Source of the DNA: an uncultured Lachnospiraceae bacterium
GTDB taxonomy: Bacteria; Bacillota; Clostridia; Lachnospirales; Lachnospiraceae
Length of the DNA: 64,000 nt
Assembly (NCBI GenBank): GCA_947631955.1
Contig: CANRNJ010000012.1
Span: 1 to 64,000 of the forward strand
Direction of reading: 5' to 3'
Of the stretch, positions 7,223 through 14,715 are shown piece by piece. Every line of letters begins with the position of its first letter. Within the stretch, counting starts at the first letter, position 1. The position numbers and the translations under genes are program-made. A model generated the notes under the pieces. It was not told the DNA's origin. It was given only the letters and a program-made list of their open reading frames with translations, and ran no database searches.

Positions 7223-7278
7223 AGACAAAAAAGGACACTCTCTTTGAATTTTCATTCTTAGAAAGTGTCCTTTTGTCT
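7223..7278. terminator. long inverted repeat near the ICE end (possible bidirectional terminator)
   Basis: AGACAAAAAAGGACACT (7223-7239) faces AGTGTCCTTTTGTCT (7264-7278) across an A/T-rich loop. The A/T-rich outer arms give a U-tract in either direction. It would separate chromosomal and element transcription, or it could be a recombination-protein site. Confidence 0.55.
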
Positions 7279-7311
7279 TGCAATATTCGATTGACTCGAT
7301 GGGTAGCCTAA

Positions 7312-7440
7312 ATGCACTATCATGTATTATCGTGCATACAGCTTGGAATTTTTGTAGGACGATTGTAGGACTTTTCCCTTCCTCATCCTTTCAAACCCTT
7401 GATTTTACGGCATTTCTTATGATAATGTCTTTAGTGTCGG
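7312..7440. other. ICE/lysS junction, candidate attachment region
   Basis: Between the element's first gene and the lysS stop there is no gene. Visible are an imperfect palindrome with arms ATGCAC (7312-7317) and GTGCAT (7332-7337), two direct TGTAGGAC repeats (7353-7360 and 7364-7371, 11 bp apart), and then the last codons of lysS. This looks like core plus arm-type integrase sites at the 3' end of a conserved gene. The exact crossover cannot be fixed with only one end in view. Confidence 0.45.
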
Positions 7441-8916
7441 GAACAACAGCACATCCCGGATCGCAGGAGAATTTGTAAGAAGCATCACAAGCCGGTCGAT
7501 GCCATAACCTATGCCGCCCGTCGGGGGCATACCGATCTCCAGTGCGTTCATGAAATCCTCATCCGTTGTGTTGGCTTCTTCATCGCCTGCTGCCAGCGCC
7601 TCTTCCTGTGCCTTGAATCGTTCCCGCTGATCGATCGGATCGTTCAGTTCGGAGTAAGCATTGCACATTTCGCGGCCTGTGATAAACAATTCAAACCGCT
7701 CCACATAATCCGGCTTGTCCGGCTTTTTCTTCGTAAGAGGAGAGATCTCTATCGGATGATCCATGATAAAAGTCGGCTGCACCAGATGTTCTTCCGCATA
7801 CTCTTCAAAGAAGAGATTCAGGATGTCCCCCTTCTTGTGCCGTTCCTCATAATGGATCTCTCTTTCGTCCGCCAGTTTCTTGGCCTCGGCTGTATCTTTT
7901 ACCTCGTCAAAATCTACACCGGCATATTTCTTCACGGCCTCCACCATCGTCATTCTCGCAAACGGCCTGCCAAGATCTATCCTTTCGTCGCCGTAGGGAA
8001 CCACGGTCGTACCGCATACTTCTTGGGCCACATGGCGGAACATATTCTCCGTCAGTTCCATCATGCCATTGTAATCGGTATATGCCTGATAGAGTTCCAT
8101 CAGGGTAAATTCCGGGTTATGTCTTGTATCAAGGCCCTCATTTCTGAACACGCGCCCGATCTCATAAACTTTTTCCAGACCGCCCACGATCAGTCTTTTC
8201 AGGTACAATTCCAACGATATACGAAGCTTTACGTCCTCGTCCAACGCATTGTAATGGGTTTCAAAGGGTCTTGCCGCCGCGCCGCCGGCATTTGCCACGA
8301 GCATCGGTGTTTCTACCTCCAGAAACCCTTGTCCGTCCAGATAGCGTCTGATGGAACTAATGATCTTGGAACGCATCACAAAGGTTTTCTTTACTTCTTC
8401 ATTCATGATCAGATCGGTATATCTCTGGCGGTAACGGATATCCGTGTTCACCAGTCCGTGATATTTTTCCGGAAGTATCTGAAGGCTTTTTGACAGAAGT
8501 GTCACTTTTGAAGCATGGATCGATATCTCGCCGGTCTTGGTCGTAAATACTTCGCCCTCAATGCCTACAATGTCGCCCACGTCATACTTTTTAAAATCAG
8601 AATAGGACTCTTCTCCGATACTGTCCCGCGCGACATACGACTGAATATTGCCCTGTATATCCTGCACATTGCAGAAGGACGCCTTACCCATGATACGCTT
8701 GGACATGATACGGCCCGCAACGGAAACGCTTTTGCCTTCCAATTCGCCATAATGATCCCTGATCTCCTGACTGTGATGCGTCACATCATATCTAGTGATC
8801 TGAAAAGGATCCCTTCCGGCCTCCTGCAGAGCGGAAAGTTTTTCACGCCTTACTTTCAGGAGCTGGTTAATATCCTGTGTCTGCTGTCCGTTTCCCTGAT
8901 TTTGTGCTTCTGCCAT
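7417..8916 (-). CDS. lysS: lysyl-tRNA synthetase (class II)
   Basis: A 499-residue class II LysRS that charges tRNA-Lys. An N-terminal OB-fold anticodon-binding domain (about 60-150) contains VAGRIMSKRIMGKASF. The catalytic core has motif 2 (FRNEGLDTRHNPEFTLMELY) near residue 260 and motif 3 (GIGYGIDRLVMLLT) near residue 475. The C-terminus ends DVLLFPTLKTLS, only a few residues after motif 3, at the junction with the conjugative element, so the final codons may come from the element's attachment site. It lies downstream of greA in the same direction, a familiar Clostridia pairing. Confidence 0.95.
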   Translation of the reverse strand: MAEAQNQGNGQQTQDINQLLKVRREKLSALQEAGRDPFQITRYDVTHHSQEIRDHYGELEGKSVSVAGRIMSKRIMGKASFCNVQDIQGNIQSYVARDSIGEESYSDFKKYDVGDIVGIEGEVFTTKTGEISIHASKVTLLSKSLQILPEKYHGLVNTDIRYRQRYTDLIMNEEVKKTFVMRSKIISSIRRYLDGQGFLEVETPMLVANAGGAAARPFETHYNALDEDVKLRISLELYLKRLIVGGLEKVYEIGRVFRNEGLDTRHNPEFTLMELYQAYTDYNGMMELTENMFRHVAQEVCGTTVVPYGDERIDLGRPFARMTMVEAVKKYAGVDFDEVKDTAEAKKLADEREIHYEERHKKGDILNLFFEEYAEEHLVQPTFIMDHPIEISPLTKKKPDKPDYVERFELFITGREMCNAYSELNDPIDQRERFKAQEEALAAGDEEANTTDEDFMNALEIGMPPTGGIGYGIDRLVMLLTNSPAIRDVLLFPTLKTLS

Positions 8917-8938
8917 GCTGTTACCTGTCCCTTTCCCT

Positions 8939-9421
8939 TTAGTTGGATCTCTGGATCTCCAATACTTTATATTTCACGACGCCAACCTGTGTTTCTACAT
9001 CCACTACATCGCCTGCCTTCGCTCCGATCAGCGCTTTGCCGACTGGAGATTCATTGGAGATCTTGCCTTTCAGGCTGTTTGCTTCGGTCGATCCTACGAT
9101 TTTATACTCTAACTCTTCGTTGAATTCGGTATCCAGGATCCTGACTTGGCATCCGACGCTGATCTTGTCCAGATCGACTTCATCTTCAACGACAACTTCC
9201 GCATTTTTTAATATCTTTTCCAGTTCTTCGATTCTGGCTTCGATGTCGCGCTGCTCGTCCTTGGCCGCGTCATACTCGGCATTTTCGGATAAATCGCCCT
9301 GCTCACGCGCCTCTTTGATCTTCTGGGCTACTTCTTTACGTTTTACGACTTTCAGATCGTGCAGTTCGTCTTCATATTTTCTTAAGCCTTCATACGTTAA
9401 GATATTTTTCTTCTCATGCAT
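8939..9421 (-). CDS. greA: transcription elongation factor GreA
   Basis: A 160-residue GreA of standard length. The N-terminal coiled coil (about 1-75) carries the acidic tip DLSENAEYDAAKDEQ, whose Asp/Glu residues reach into the RNA polymerase secondary channel to stimulate cleavage of backtracked RNA. The C-terminal FKBP-like domain contains ISNESPVGKALIGAKAGDVV. The gene ends 22 bases before lysS, so the two are probably co-transcribed. Confidence 0.95.
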   Translation of the reverse strand: MHEKKNILTYEGLRKYEDELHDLKVVKRKEVAQKIKEAREQGDLSENAEYDAAKDEQRDIEARIEELEKILKNAEVVVEDEVDLDKISVGCQVRILDTEFNEELEYKIVGSTEANSLKGKISNESPVGKALIGAKAGDVVDVETQVGVVKYKVLEIQRSN

Positions 9422-9444
9422 GGTAGTAACTCTCCCTTTCCACG

Positions 9445-10293
9445 TTAATTAACTAATCTATCATAACTATTTTTGACCATAGTGTCAAGATATTTTAACG
9501 GTGAAACGTACAGGGTCTGCGGTGTTTTACGGCTTAACAGACGCTCCTTTTCGTCTTCGGACGACAGATCGATATAGACCGCCCTGCTGTCGGGCATGAT
9601 CTTCGGATACCGGAACTGTCCGCTGTAGTCCAGAATCACTCCTTCACACCTGTGTTTCCTGCAACGATACCCGTCGCCGCCGGATGCTGCGGCGTACGCC
9701 TCCGGCTGCGGCACGAGTCCGTAATCATAATAATACTCGTCTGTATAACGGTCCATCTGCATCCGGCTGTCCGTTTCCGGCGTTTCTTCATAAAAAATAA
9801 CCAGTTTGTTGATTCTGGGCAGATACGGCTGCAGCAGTTCTCTGGTCATTTCCATCTGCCAGTCCATATCCGCCGCTTCGCCCAAAAGCACCGCCGCCTC
9901 ACCGCTCCTTCTGATCCCGGCAGCCGCATACTGTTTGGTCAGATGCCTTGCCATAATCATCAACGTGCTTTTTCTGGGAATCCAGCGTCCGCTGTACGCG
10001 TCTGAAAGCATTGCCGCGATCTGCGGGTGGATAACGGTGTCGGTAAGCCCGTCCGTATCTCTCACGACCTGCTCCATCGTCTTGGCCAAAATCTGCGGTT
10101 TCCACGGTCTGCCCCTATGGTAATAGGGCGGTATGGCGCACCCTATCACATCGGCTCCATCCGGGATCTCACACAAAAACCGCACATCCGGCATAACATT
10201 CCTGGACCAGAACCGCCGGACCGCATTTAGATTCCCCGGTATCCCTTGTTTCTCCGCTATCGGATAAAAATAAATGATCTTTTCCTGCTCCAT
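9445..10293 (-). CDS. conserved hypothetical protein
   Basis: A 282-residue soluble protein without signal peptide or membrane spans. Notable segments are PYYHRGRPWKPQILAKTM, VIFYEETPETDS, a tyrosine-rich run (YTDEYYYDYGLVPQPEAY) and a CRKHRC motif near residue 220 that could bind a metal. I do not recognise a family; it may be a Lachnospiraceae-specific protein. It is upstream of greA with a 23-base gap and is probably in the same transcript. Its 5' side holds an elaborate inverted-repeat element (10319-10519). Confidence 0.6.
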   Translation of the reverse strand: MEQEKIIYFYPIAEKQGIPGNLNAVRRFWSRNVMPDVRFLCEIPDGADVIGCAIPPYYHRGRPWKPQILAKTMEQVVRDTDGLTDTVIHPQIAAMLSDAYSGRWIPRKSTLMIMARHLTKQYAAAGIRRSGEAAVLLGEAADMDWQMEMTRELLQPYLPRINKLVIFYEETPETDSRMQMDRYTDEYYYDYGLVPQPEAYAAASGGDGYRCRKHRCEGVILDYSGQFRYPKIMPDSRAVYIDLSSEDEKERLLSRKTPQTLYVSPLKYLDTMVKNSYDRLVN

Positions 10294-10318
10294 GGATTAA
10301 TATATGCGTTCAGCATCC

Positions 10319-10519
10319 AAGCCATGCAGAAAATATGCCGGAAACAGTTCGTGGGAGCTTGCTCACTAAGAACTGATTACGGCATATTTTCTATAGGGCG
10401 CATGCCCGGCATGAATAACTTGCCGTCAAAATTCCCCTGACTCTCCTCAGCCTTCAACCGGCAAGTTATGAATGAGCATGGCTTGAAAGCCAGACGAAGG
10501 CATAGCTTGAAAATTCGTC
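10319..10519. repeat. multi-hairpin intergenic element
   Basis: The gap between dusB and the 282-residue gene holds nested inverted repeats. An outer stem pairs AAGCCATGC (10319-10327) with GCATGGCTT (10476-10484). Inside it, AGAAAATATGCCG (10328-10340) pairs with CGGCATATTTTCT (10380-10392), enclosing CAGTTC/GAACTG and GAGC/GCTC. A second arm pairs ATAACTTGCCG (10415-10425) with CGGCAAGTTAT (10459-10469). A trailing hairpin pairs GACGAA (10493-10498) with TTCGTC (10514-10519). The core ATAGGGCG-C-ATGCCCG resembles the repeats at 36072-36263. Confidence 0.65.
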
Positions 10520-10527
10520 AAACCCCT

Positions 10528-11502
10528 TTACAGCATATCCTGCAGCATGGCCTGCAGTTCCTCAAAACTCTCCGCCAGATTCACCTTCTGCCGCAGCCTC
10601 GCGGAATTGTGGATACCCGCGGTATACCACGACACATGCTTGCGCATTTCGCGGACTCCGGTATACTCTCCTTTATATTCCAACAGCAGACGGGCATGCC
10701 GCAGCACAGCCGCCTTCAATTCTTCTCCGGCAGGCTTGGGCAGCACGGTGCCGTCTTTCAGATAGGCTTCGATCTGTCTGAATATCCACGGATTGCCTCT
10801 TGCGGCGCGCCCCACCATCACACCGTCGCATCCGGTCTGCCGGATCATGCGGCCCGCGCTCTCGCCATCTGTGACGTCGCCGTTCCCGATCACCGGAACG
10901 GACACGCTTTCTTTTACTTTCGCGATGATCTCCCAATCAGCTTCGCCCGCATAATACTGTTCTCTCGTCCTTCCGTGCACGGCCACCGCTGCAGCTCCCG
11001 AATCCTCGGCGATCTTTGCCATCTCAACGGCGTTGACATGGGCTTCGTCAAATCCTTTGCGGATCTTGACGGTAACGGGTTTTGAAATGGCGCGCGCCAC
11101 CGCCGACACGATCTTTGCAGCCAGTTTCGGCTGTTTCATCAGGGCCGACCCTTCTCCGTTGTTTACCACTTTAGGCACGGGGCATCCCATATTGATGTCC
11201 AGTATGTCAAAGGGCCTGTCCTCGATGCGTTTTGCGATCTCACTCATGATCTCAGGATCGGACCCGAACAGCTGAAGGGATACTTTTCCTTCCTGCGGGT
11301 GGATGTTCAGCAGTTCTTCCGTATTTTTGTTGTGATACAGGACCGCTTTGGCGCTTACCATCTCCATACCGCACAGCCCGGCGCCCTGCTCGCAGCACAG
11401 CAAACGAAAAGGCAGGTCTGTCACACCTGCCATAGGAGCTAATATGATATTGTTGGGCAGCGTTACGCCGCCGATCGTAAGTTCATGCACTAACTCACCC
11501 AT
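10528..11502 (-). CDS. dusB: tRNA-dihydrouridine synthase DusB
   Basis: A 324-residue FMN-dependent enzyme that reduces uridine to dihydrouridine in tRNA. The TIM-barrel signatures are LAPMAGVTDLPFR near residue 20, the catalytic-Cys motif NMGCPVPKV near residue 95, VKIRKGFDE and the FMN-phosphate loop GVMVGRAARGNPW. The start at 11502 has GGAG 8 bases upstream; an ATG at 11529 overlaps the ohrR stop as ATGA but has no clear ribosome-binding site. It is last in a thiol-redox gene group headed by glutathione peroxidase, though its own role is housekeeping. Confidence 0.92.
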   Translation of the reverse strand: MGELVHELTIGGVTLPNNIILAPMAGVTDLPFRLLCCEQGAGLCGMEMVSAKAVLYHNKNTEELLNIHPQEGKVSLQLFGSDPEIMSEIAKRIEDRPFDILDINMGCPVPKVVNNGEGSALMKQPKLAAKIVSAVARAISKPVTVKIRKGFDEAHVNAVEMAKIAEDSGAAAVAVHGRTREQYYAGEADWEIIAKVKESVSVPVIGNGDVTDGESAGRMIRQTGCDGVMVGRAARGNPWIFRQIEAYLKDGTVLPKPAGEELKAAVLRHARLLLEYKGEYTGVREMRKHVSWYTAGIHNSARLRQKVNLAESFEELQAMLQDML

Positions 11503-11525
11503 CACGCCTGCTCCGTTCGTATTTT

Positions 11526-11987
11526 TCATAAACCGCCTGAACTGTCAGACGGCTGCCCGTTCATTGCCGCAAGGACCTTATACAGCAGCCTGTACAGCTG
11601 CATTGCGTCCTTCGTATCCAGTCTGACGCAGCCCGCAATTTTTTCAGGAATGTCAACAGCGCGCTCTCTGAGAGCGTTTCCGGCTTCCGTGGCCTCAACG
11701 ATCAGCACGCGTTCATCCTCCGTGGAACGGCGTCTTTTTACATATCCTTTTTCTTCCAGACTTTTCAATACCGGCGTCAAAGTGCCGCTGTCGAGAAAAA
11801 GACGGTTTCCCAGTTCTTTGACGCTGATCTTTTCCTCTTCCCACAACACCATCATGGCAATGTACTGTGTATAAGTGATGCCCAGTTCGGCAAGGTAAGG
11901 GTGGTAGCGTTTGATCACTTCGCGCGAAGCGGCATACAGCGGGAAACAAAGCTGATTATCCAGTTTTAATGCGTCGTATCGTCCCAT
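11526..11987 (-). CDS. OhrR-like MarR-family peroxide-sensing repressor
   Basis: A 153-residue winged-helix MarR protein. The N-terminus LKLDNQLCFPLYAASRE matches the OhrR subgroup, with Cys14 at the position of the peroxide-sensing cysteine. The wing region contains SVKELGNRLFLDSGTLTPVLKSLEEKGYVKRRRS and EDERVLIVEAT. In OhrR, oxidation of this Cys by organic peroxides releases DNA. The ATG at 11987 has GGAG 6 bases upstream. The gene follows glutathione peroxidase, TSCPD and flavodoxin genes, which makes that operon its likely target; paired palindromes at 13282-13308 are candidate operators. Confidence 0.85.
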   Translation of the reverse strand: MGRYDALKLDNQLCFPLYAASREVIKRYHPYLAELGITYTQYIAMMVLWEEEKISVKELGNRLFLDSGTLTPVLKSLEEKGYVKRRRSTEDERVLIVEATEAGNALRERAVDIPEKIAGCVRLDTKDAMQLYRLLYKVLAAMNGQPSDSSGGL

Positions 11988-12014
11988 AACAGACTCCAAT
12001 AAGCAGAATCGATC

Positions 12015-12446
12015 TCAGCTGTTTGGTCCGCCGCAGATCACTCCGTAAACTTTTTTTGCAAATGCGGCGGCTTTGTCCAGATCTTCCTGATTAGGCCGGT
12101 TCTTATGCAGGAACAGGAAATGCCCCGGACAGTTATAAAATTCATCGTACACTTTGACGCCTTTTTCTTCGGCCAGAGCTTTCACCTTATTAAACGTTGA
12201 CTTTCCGGAAGCGGATGAACCGAAGCAGACGAGCGTTCCGATCTGGCTGCCGTATTTTGCGATAAAATCCGCCACCGCGGGATCAAAACCGCCCGCATAC
12301 AGGGAACTTCCGAGAAACAGGATATCGGCTTTGTTTTCGAGCGGCGTTCCCACATCTTTTGCCGCTGCGCCGACCGCTTTGGCGACCGCATCGGCCAGTT
12401 TTTTCGTATTTCCGCCTTTTGAATAGTAATATACTTCTACGCTCAT
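12015..12446 (-). CDS. flavodoxin family protein
   Basis: A 143-residue flavodoxin-like protein. It opens with a strand and the FMN-phosphate loop YYSKGGNTKKLADAVAKAV, followed by DILFLGSSLYAGGFDPAV and VCFGSSASGKSTFNKV in the isoalloxazine-binding loops. It probably carries electrons in the cytosol. Its place between a TSCPD protein and an OhrR-like regulator, behind a glutathione peroxidase, suggests delivery of reducing power to a thiol or peroxide defence reaction; that link is inferred. AGGAGG precedes the ATG. Confidence 0.85.
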   Translation of the reverse strand: MSVEVYYYSKGGNTKKLADAVAKAVGAAAKDVGTPLENKADILFLGSSLYAGGFDPAVADFIAKYGSQIGTLVCFGSSASGKSTFNKVKALAEEKGVKVYDEFYNCPGHFLFLHKNRPNQEDLDKAAAFAKKVYGVICGGPNS

Positions 12447-12455
12447 AACTTCCTC

Positions 12456-12716
12456 CTACGCTGCGTGCAGTTCGTCATACGCTTTTCTTACGGCGATCGC
12501 AAGCTGGTCAGCACAGGATGTGGGTCTGCGCCCGCAGATATTTCCGCGGAGATATTCTTCGATCTTTCCCACCGTCCAGCCGTCCACAAGTTTGGCGATC
12601 GCTTTCAGATTGCCGTTGCATCCGCCCATAAAACGGATATTTGTTATCACATCGTCGTTAATGTCAAAACTGATAAGCTGGGAACAAACTGATTCTGTCC
12701 GATAATCGTAATGCAT
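12456..12716 (-). CDS. TSCPD domain-containing protein
   Basis: An 86-residue protein of the small TSCPD family, which resembles the C-terminal domain found in some ribonucleotide reductases. It contains the motif F-M-G-G-C-N-G-N-L-K-A-I near residue 30 and CGRRPTSCADQLA near residue 65, with four Cys residues (C12, C34, C62, C69) able to bind metal or do thiol chemistry. The ATG overlaps the stop of the glutathione peroxidase gene, and GGAGG lies 7 bases upstream. No activity is established for stand-alone members. Confidence 0.8.
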   Translation of the reverse strand: MHYDYRTESVCSQLISFDINDDVITNIRFMGGCNGNLKAIAKLVDGWTVGKIEEYLRGNICGRRPTSCADQLAIAVRKAYDELHAA

Positions 12717-13258
12717 CACAGGACCTCCTCCACTTTTTCTTTTACCGTATCCATCGACTCCGTCGGCTCGAAACGAGCCGCGATACTGCCGTTCTTATCG
12801 ATCAGGAACTTTGTAAAATTCCATTTGATATGGCTGTTTTCCTTGTAATCTTTATCCATCTTCTTGACCGCCGCCTTTAAGATCATCGCCATGGGGCCTT
12901 TTCCGAATCCCTTGAAGGCCGTGTTGTCACACAAATATTTGAAAAGAGGATCCGCGTTATCTCCCAAAACCTCTATCTTGGAAAACTGCGGAAAGGTGAT
13001 TCCGTAACGTCCGGTACAGAAAGAATGGATCTCCGCATCGCTTCCGGGAGCCTGCTCGTTGAACTGGTTGCAGGGGAAATCAAGAATCTCCAGTCCGTCT
13101 TTCTGATGCGCATCGTACAGATCCTGAAGTTCATCGTACTGGGGCGTAAAACCGCACCCGGTAGCGGTGTTGACGATCAGAAGGGTCTTTCCCTTGTAAT
13201 CCGCAAGCGATACTTCGCTGCCGTCCTGCGCTTTGACTTTAAAATCATAAATTGACAT
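12716..13258 (-). CDS. glutathione peroxidase family thiol peroxidase
   Basis: A 180-residue GPx-family enzyme that reduces hydroperoxides. The peroxidatic Cys35 sits in NTATGCGFTPQY, followed by FPCNQF (Gln65) and the WNFTKF motif (Trp146, Asn147), giving the usual Cys-Gln-Trp-Asn active site. Cys81 in HSFCTGRYG is a candidate resolving cysteine, so the enzyme probably uses thioredoxin rather than glutathione, as most bacterial members do. It is the first gene of the operon containing the TSCPD, flavodoxin and OhrR-like genes. AAAGGAGG precedes the ATG. Confidence 0.93.
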   Translation of the reverse strand: MSIYDFKVKAQDGSEVSLADYKGKTLLIVNTATGCGFTPQYDELQDLYDAHQKDGLEILDFPCNQFNEQAPGSDAEIHSFCTGRYGITFPQFSKIEVLGDNADPLFKYLCDNTAFKGFGKGPMAMILKAAVKKMDKDYKENSHIKWNFTKFLIDKNGSIAARFEPTESMDTVKEKVEEVL

Positions 13259-13281
13259 ATCGGCTGCCTCCTTTATATTTT

Positions 13282-13308
13282 ATTGACATCAATTATATTG
13301 AGTTCAAT
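13282..13308. promoter_or_regulatory. paired palindromes ahead of glutathione peroxidase (candidate OhrR-type operator)
   Basis: ATTGACATCAAT (13282-13293) and ATTGAGTTCAAT (13297-13308) are two perfect ATTGA-NN-TCAAT palindromes with centres 15 bp apart. A TATAAT on the minus strand (13297-13292) lies between and overlaps them. The placement suits repression of the redox operon by its own MarR-type regulator. Confidence 0.55.
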
Positions 13309-13336
13309 TAAATTATAGGACTGTTCTGTCTTTTTG

Positions 13337-13702
13337 TCAATCCAATTCTTCCAGCACCGACGGATCGTGCAGAATAAAGACTCTGTAATACAGTTTCAGG
13401 GACTCCAGCATTTCCTGCCTGTTCCTGCGTATCTCCCCGACCAGAAGCCCGCTTCCGATCTCGTCATAGAGCAGGTCGTCTTCCTCCGCGTTTGTTTCAA
13501 GCGAAACACTTCCGTCCTCTTCAAATACGATCATAAAGATCCCGCCCACCTCCTCGGTAAAAAGGACGCAGATCACATGAAGTTCCTCTTTGACGGATTC
13601 CGGGATTCCCGCAAACGCCTCGTTGAAATAGTATTTCTGTTCGTAAGCGTTTGCACCGCACAGCACTATTCTCTTGTCTTTTTTATCCGCGTTCTTCGCC
13701 AT
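13337..13702 (-). CDS. conserved Lachnospiraceae protein (possibly DUF6145)
   Basis: A 121-residue acidic cytosolic protein with segments IVLCGANAYEQKYYFNEAF, SVKEELHVICVLFTEEVGG and GGIFMIVFEEDG. It overlaps the birA stop by an ATG-in-TGA arrangement and so is translationally coupled to the biotin ligase. I associate this birA-linked family with DUF6145, with moderate certainty. No function is known. The AUG at 13702 is used; a GTG three bases earlier is also in frame. Confidence 0.65.
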   Translation of the reverse strand: MAKNADKKDKRIVLCGANAYEQKYYFNEAFAGIPESVKEELHVICVLFTEEVGGIFMIVFEEDGSVSLETNAEEDDLLYDEIGSGLLVGEIRRNRQEMLESLKLYYRVFILHDPSVLEELD

Positions 13703-14715
13703 CACACATACCCGTACAGTCCGCGCACCGACACTTCTCCCGCGTACACCTGTACTTTTTCTCCGTTTTCTTTGACCACGATCAGCTCGCCGCGCTCATT
13801 GATCCCCTGCGAAACGCCCGTATACTCTCCCGCCGGATCGAGCACCCGGACTTCCCCGCCGACGCCTTGGAGATGTTTCTGATAGTCTTCCTTGAGGCCG
13901 GACATATCAAGCGTTTCGGCAAAAACCGCATAGTTGGTTTCAAAACTGCACAAGACCTCGTTTAAAAGTTCCGCCCTGTTGACGGAAACGCCTGTTTCCA
14001 TCTTCAGGGAAGAGGCTTTGTCCCGGATCTCGGCGCCAAACTCTTCCGGGCTTTCGTGGTTGACGTTGATGCCCACCCCGACGACGATATACTGTATCTC
14101 ATCCATCTCCGGAGTCATCGTCATTTCCGTCAGGATACCGCAGATCTTTTTGCCGTTCATAACGATATCATTCGGCCACTTGATGCATACCCTGTCTTTT
14201 GTCTTCGTCATACGCTCGACAGCCTGCGCCACGCTCAGCGCCATCACGAGCGTCAGCATGGAAGCCTTCTCCGCCGCAAAATCCGGCCGGAGCAGCAGGG
14301 TAAAAGGAAGCACCTCTCCCGGCCGGGTTTCCCATCCTCTTCCTCTCCGGCCTTTTCCCGCGTTCTGGACATCCGCCGCCACGACGGTCCCATGGGGCGC
14401 TCCTTCTTCCCCAAGGCGTTTTGCATCGTTGTTGGTCGAACCCGTAACGTCATGATAATACAGGGTCCGCCCCGCCCAAACCGTCGTCAGCCTGCTGGCG
14501 ATCTCACCGGAAGACAGGATATCCTCCGGGCTCTCCAGAAGACGGTATCCCTTATGCGGAACGGATTCGATCCGGTATCCTTCTTCCTTCAGCTGATTCA
14601 CAGCTTTCCATACAGCCGTTCTGGTGACGCCGAAGCGCCCGCAGAGCTGCTGGCCGGATATATAACCTTCGCTGTTTCTAAGCAGCGCCAAAATATCCGC
14701 TCTGTCCGTTTTCAT
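13702..14715 (-). CDS. birA: bifunctional biotin-protein ligase / biotin repressor
   Basis: A 337-residue group II BirA. The N-terminal winged helix (about 1-65) includes GYISGQQLCGRFGVTRTAVWKAVNQL. The catalytic domain has the biotinoyl-adenylate loop GKGRRGRGWE near residue 125 and the CIKWPNDIVMNGKKICGIL segment near residue 185. A C-terminal SH3-like domain follows (LDPAGEYTGVSQGINERGEL). It activates biotin and attaches it to carboxylase carrier domains, and the N-terminal domain can repress biotin genes. No biotin operator is visible nearby. argF lies one base upstream of its start codon. Confidence 0.95.
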   Translation of the reverse strand: MKTDRADILALLRNSEGYISGQQLCGRFGVTRTAVWKAVNQLKEEGYRIESVPHKGYRLLESPEDILSSGEIASRLTTVWAGRTLYYHDVTGSTNNDAKRLGEEGAPHGTVVAADVQNAGKGRRGRGWETRPGEVLPFTLLLRPDFAAEKASMLTLVMALSVAQAVERMTKTKDRVCIKWPNDIVMNGKKICGILTEMTMTPEMDEIQYIVVGVGINVNHESPEEFGAEIRDKASSLKMETGVSVNRAELLNEVLCSFETNYAVFAETLDMSGLKEDYQKHLQGVGGEVRVLDPAGEYTGVSQGINERGELIVVKENGEKVQVYAGEVSVRGLYGYV

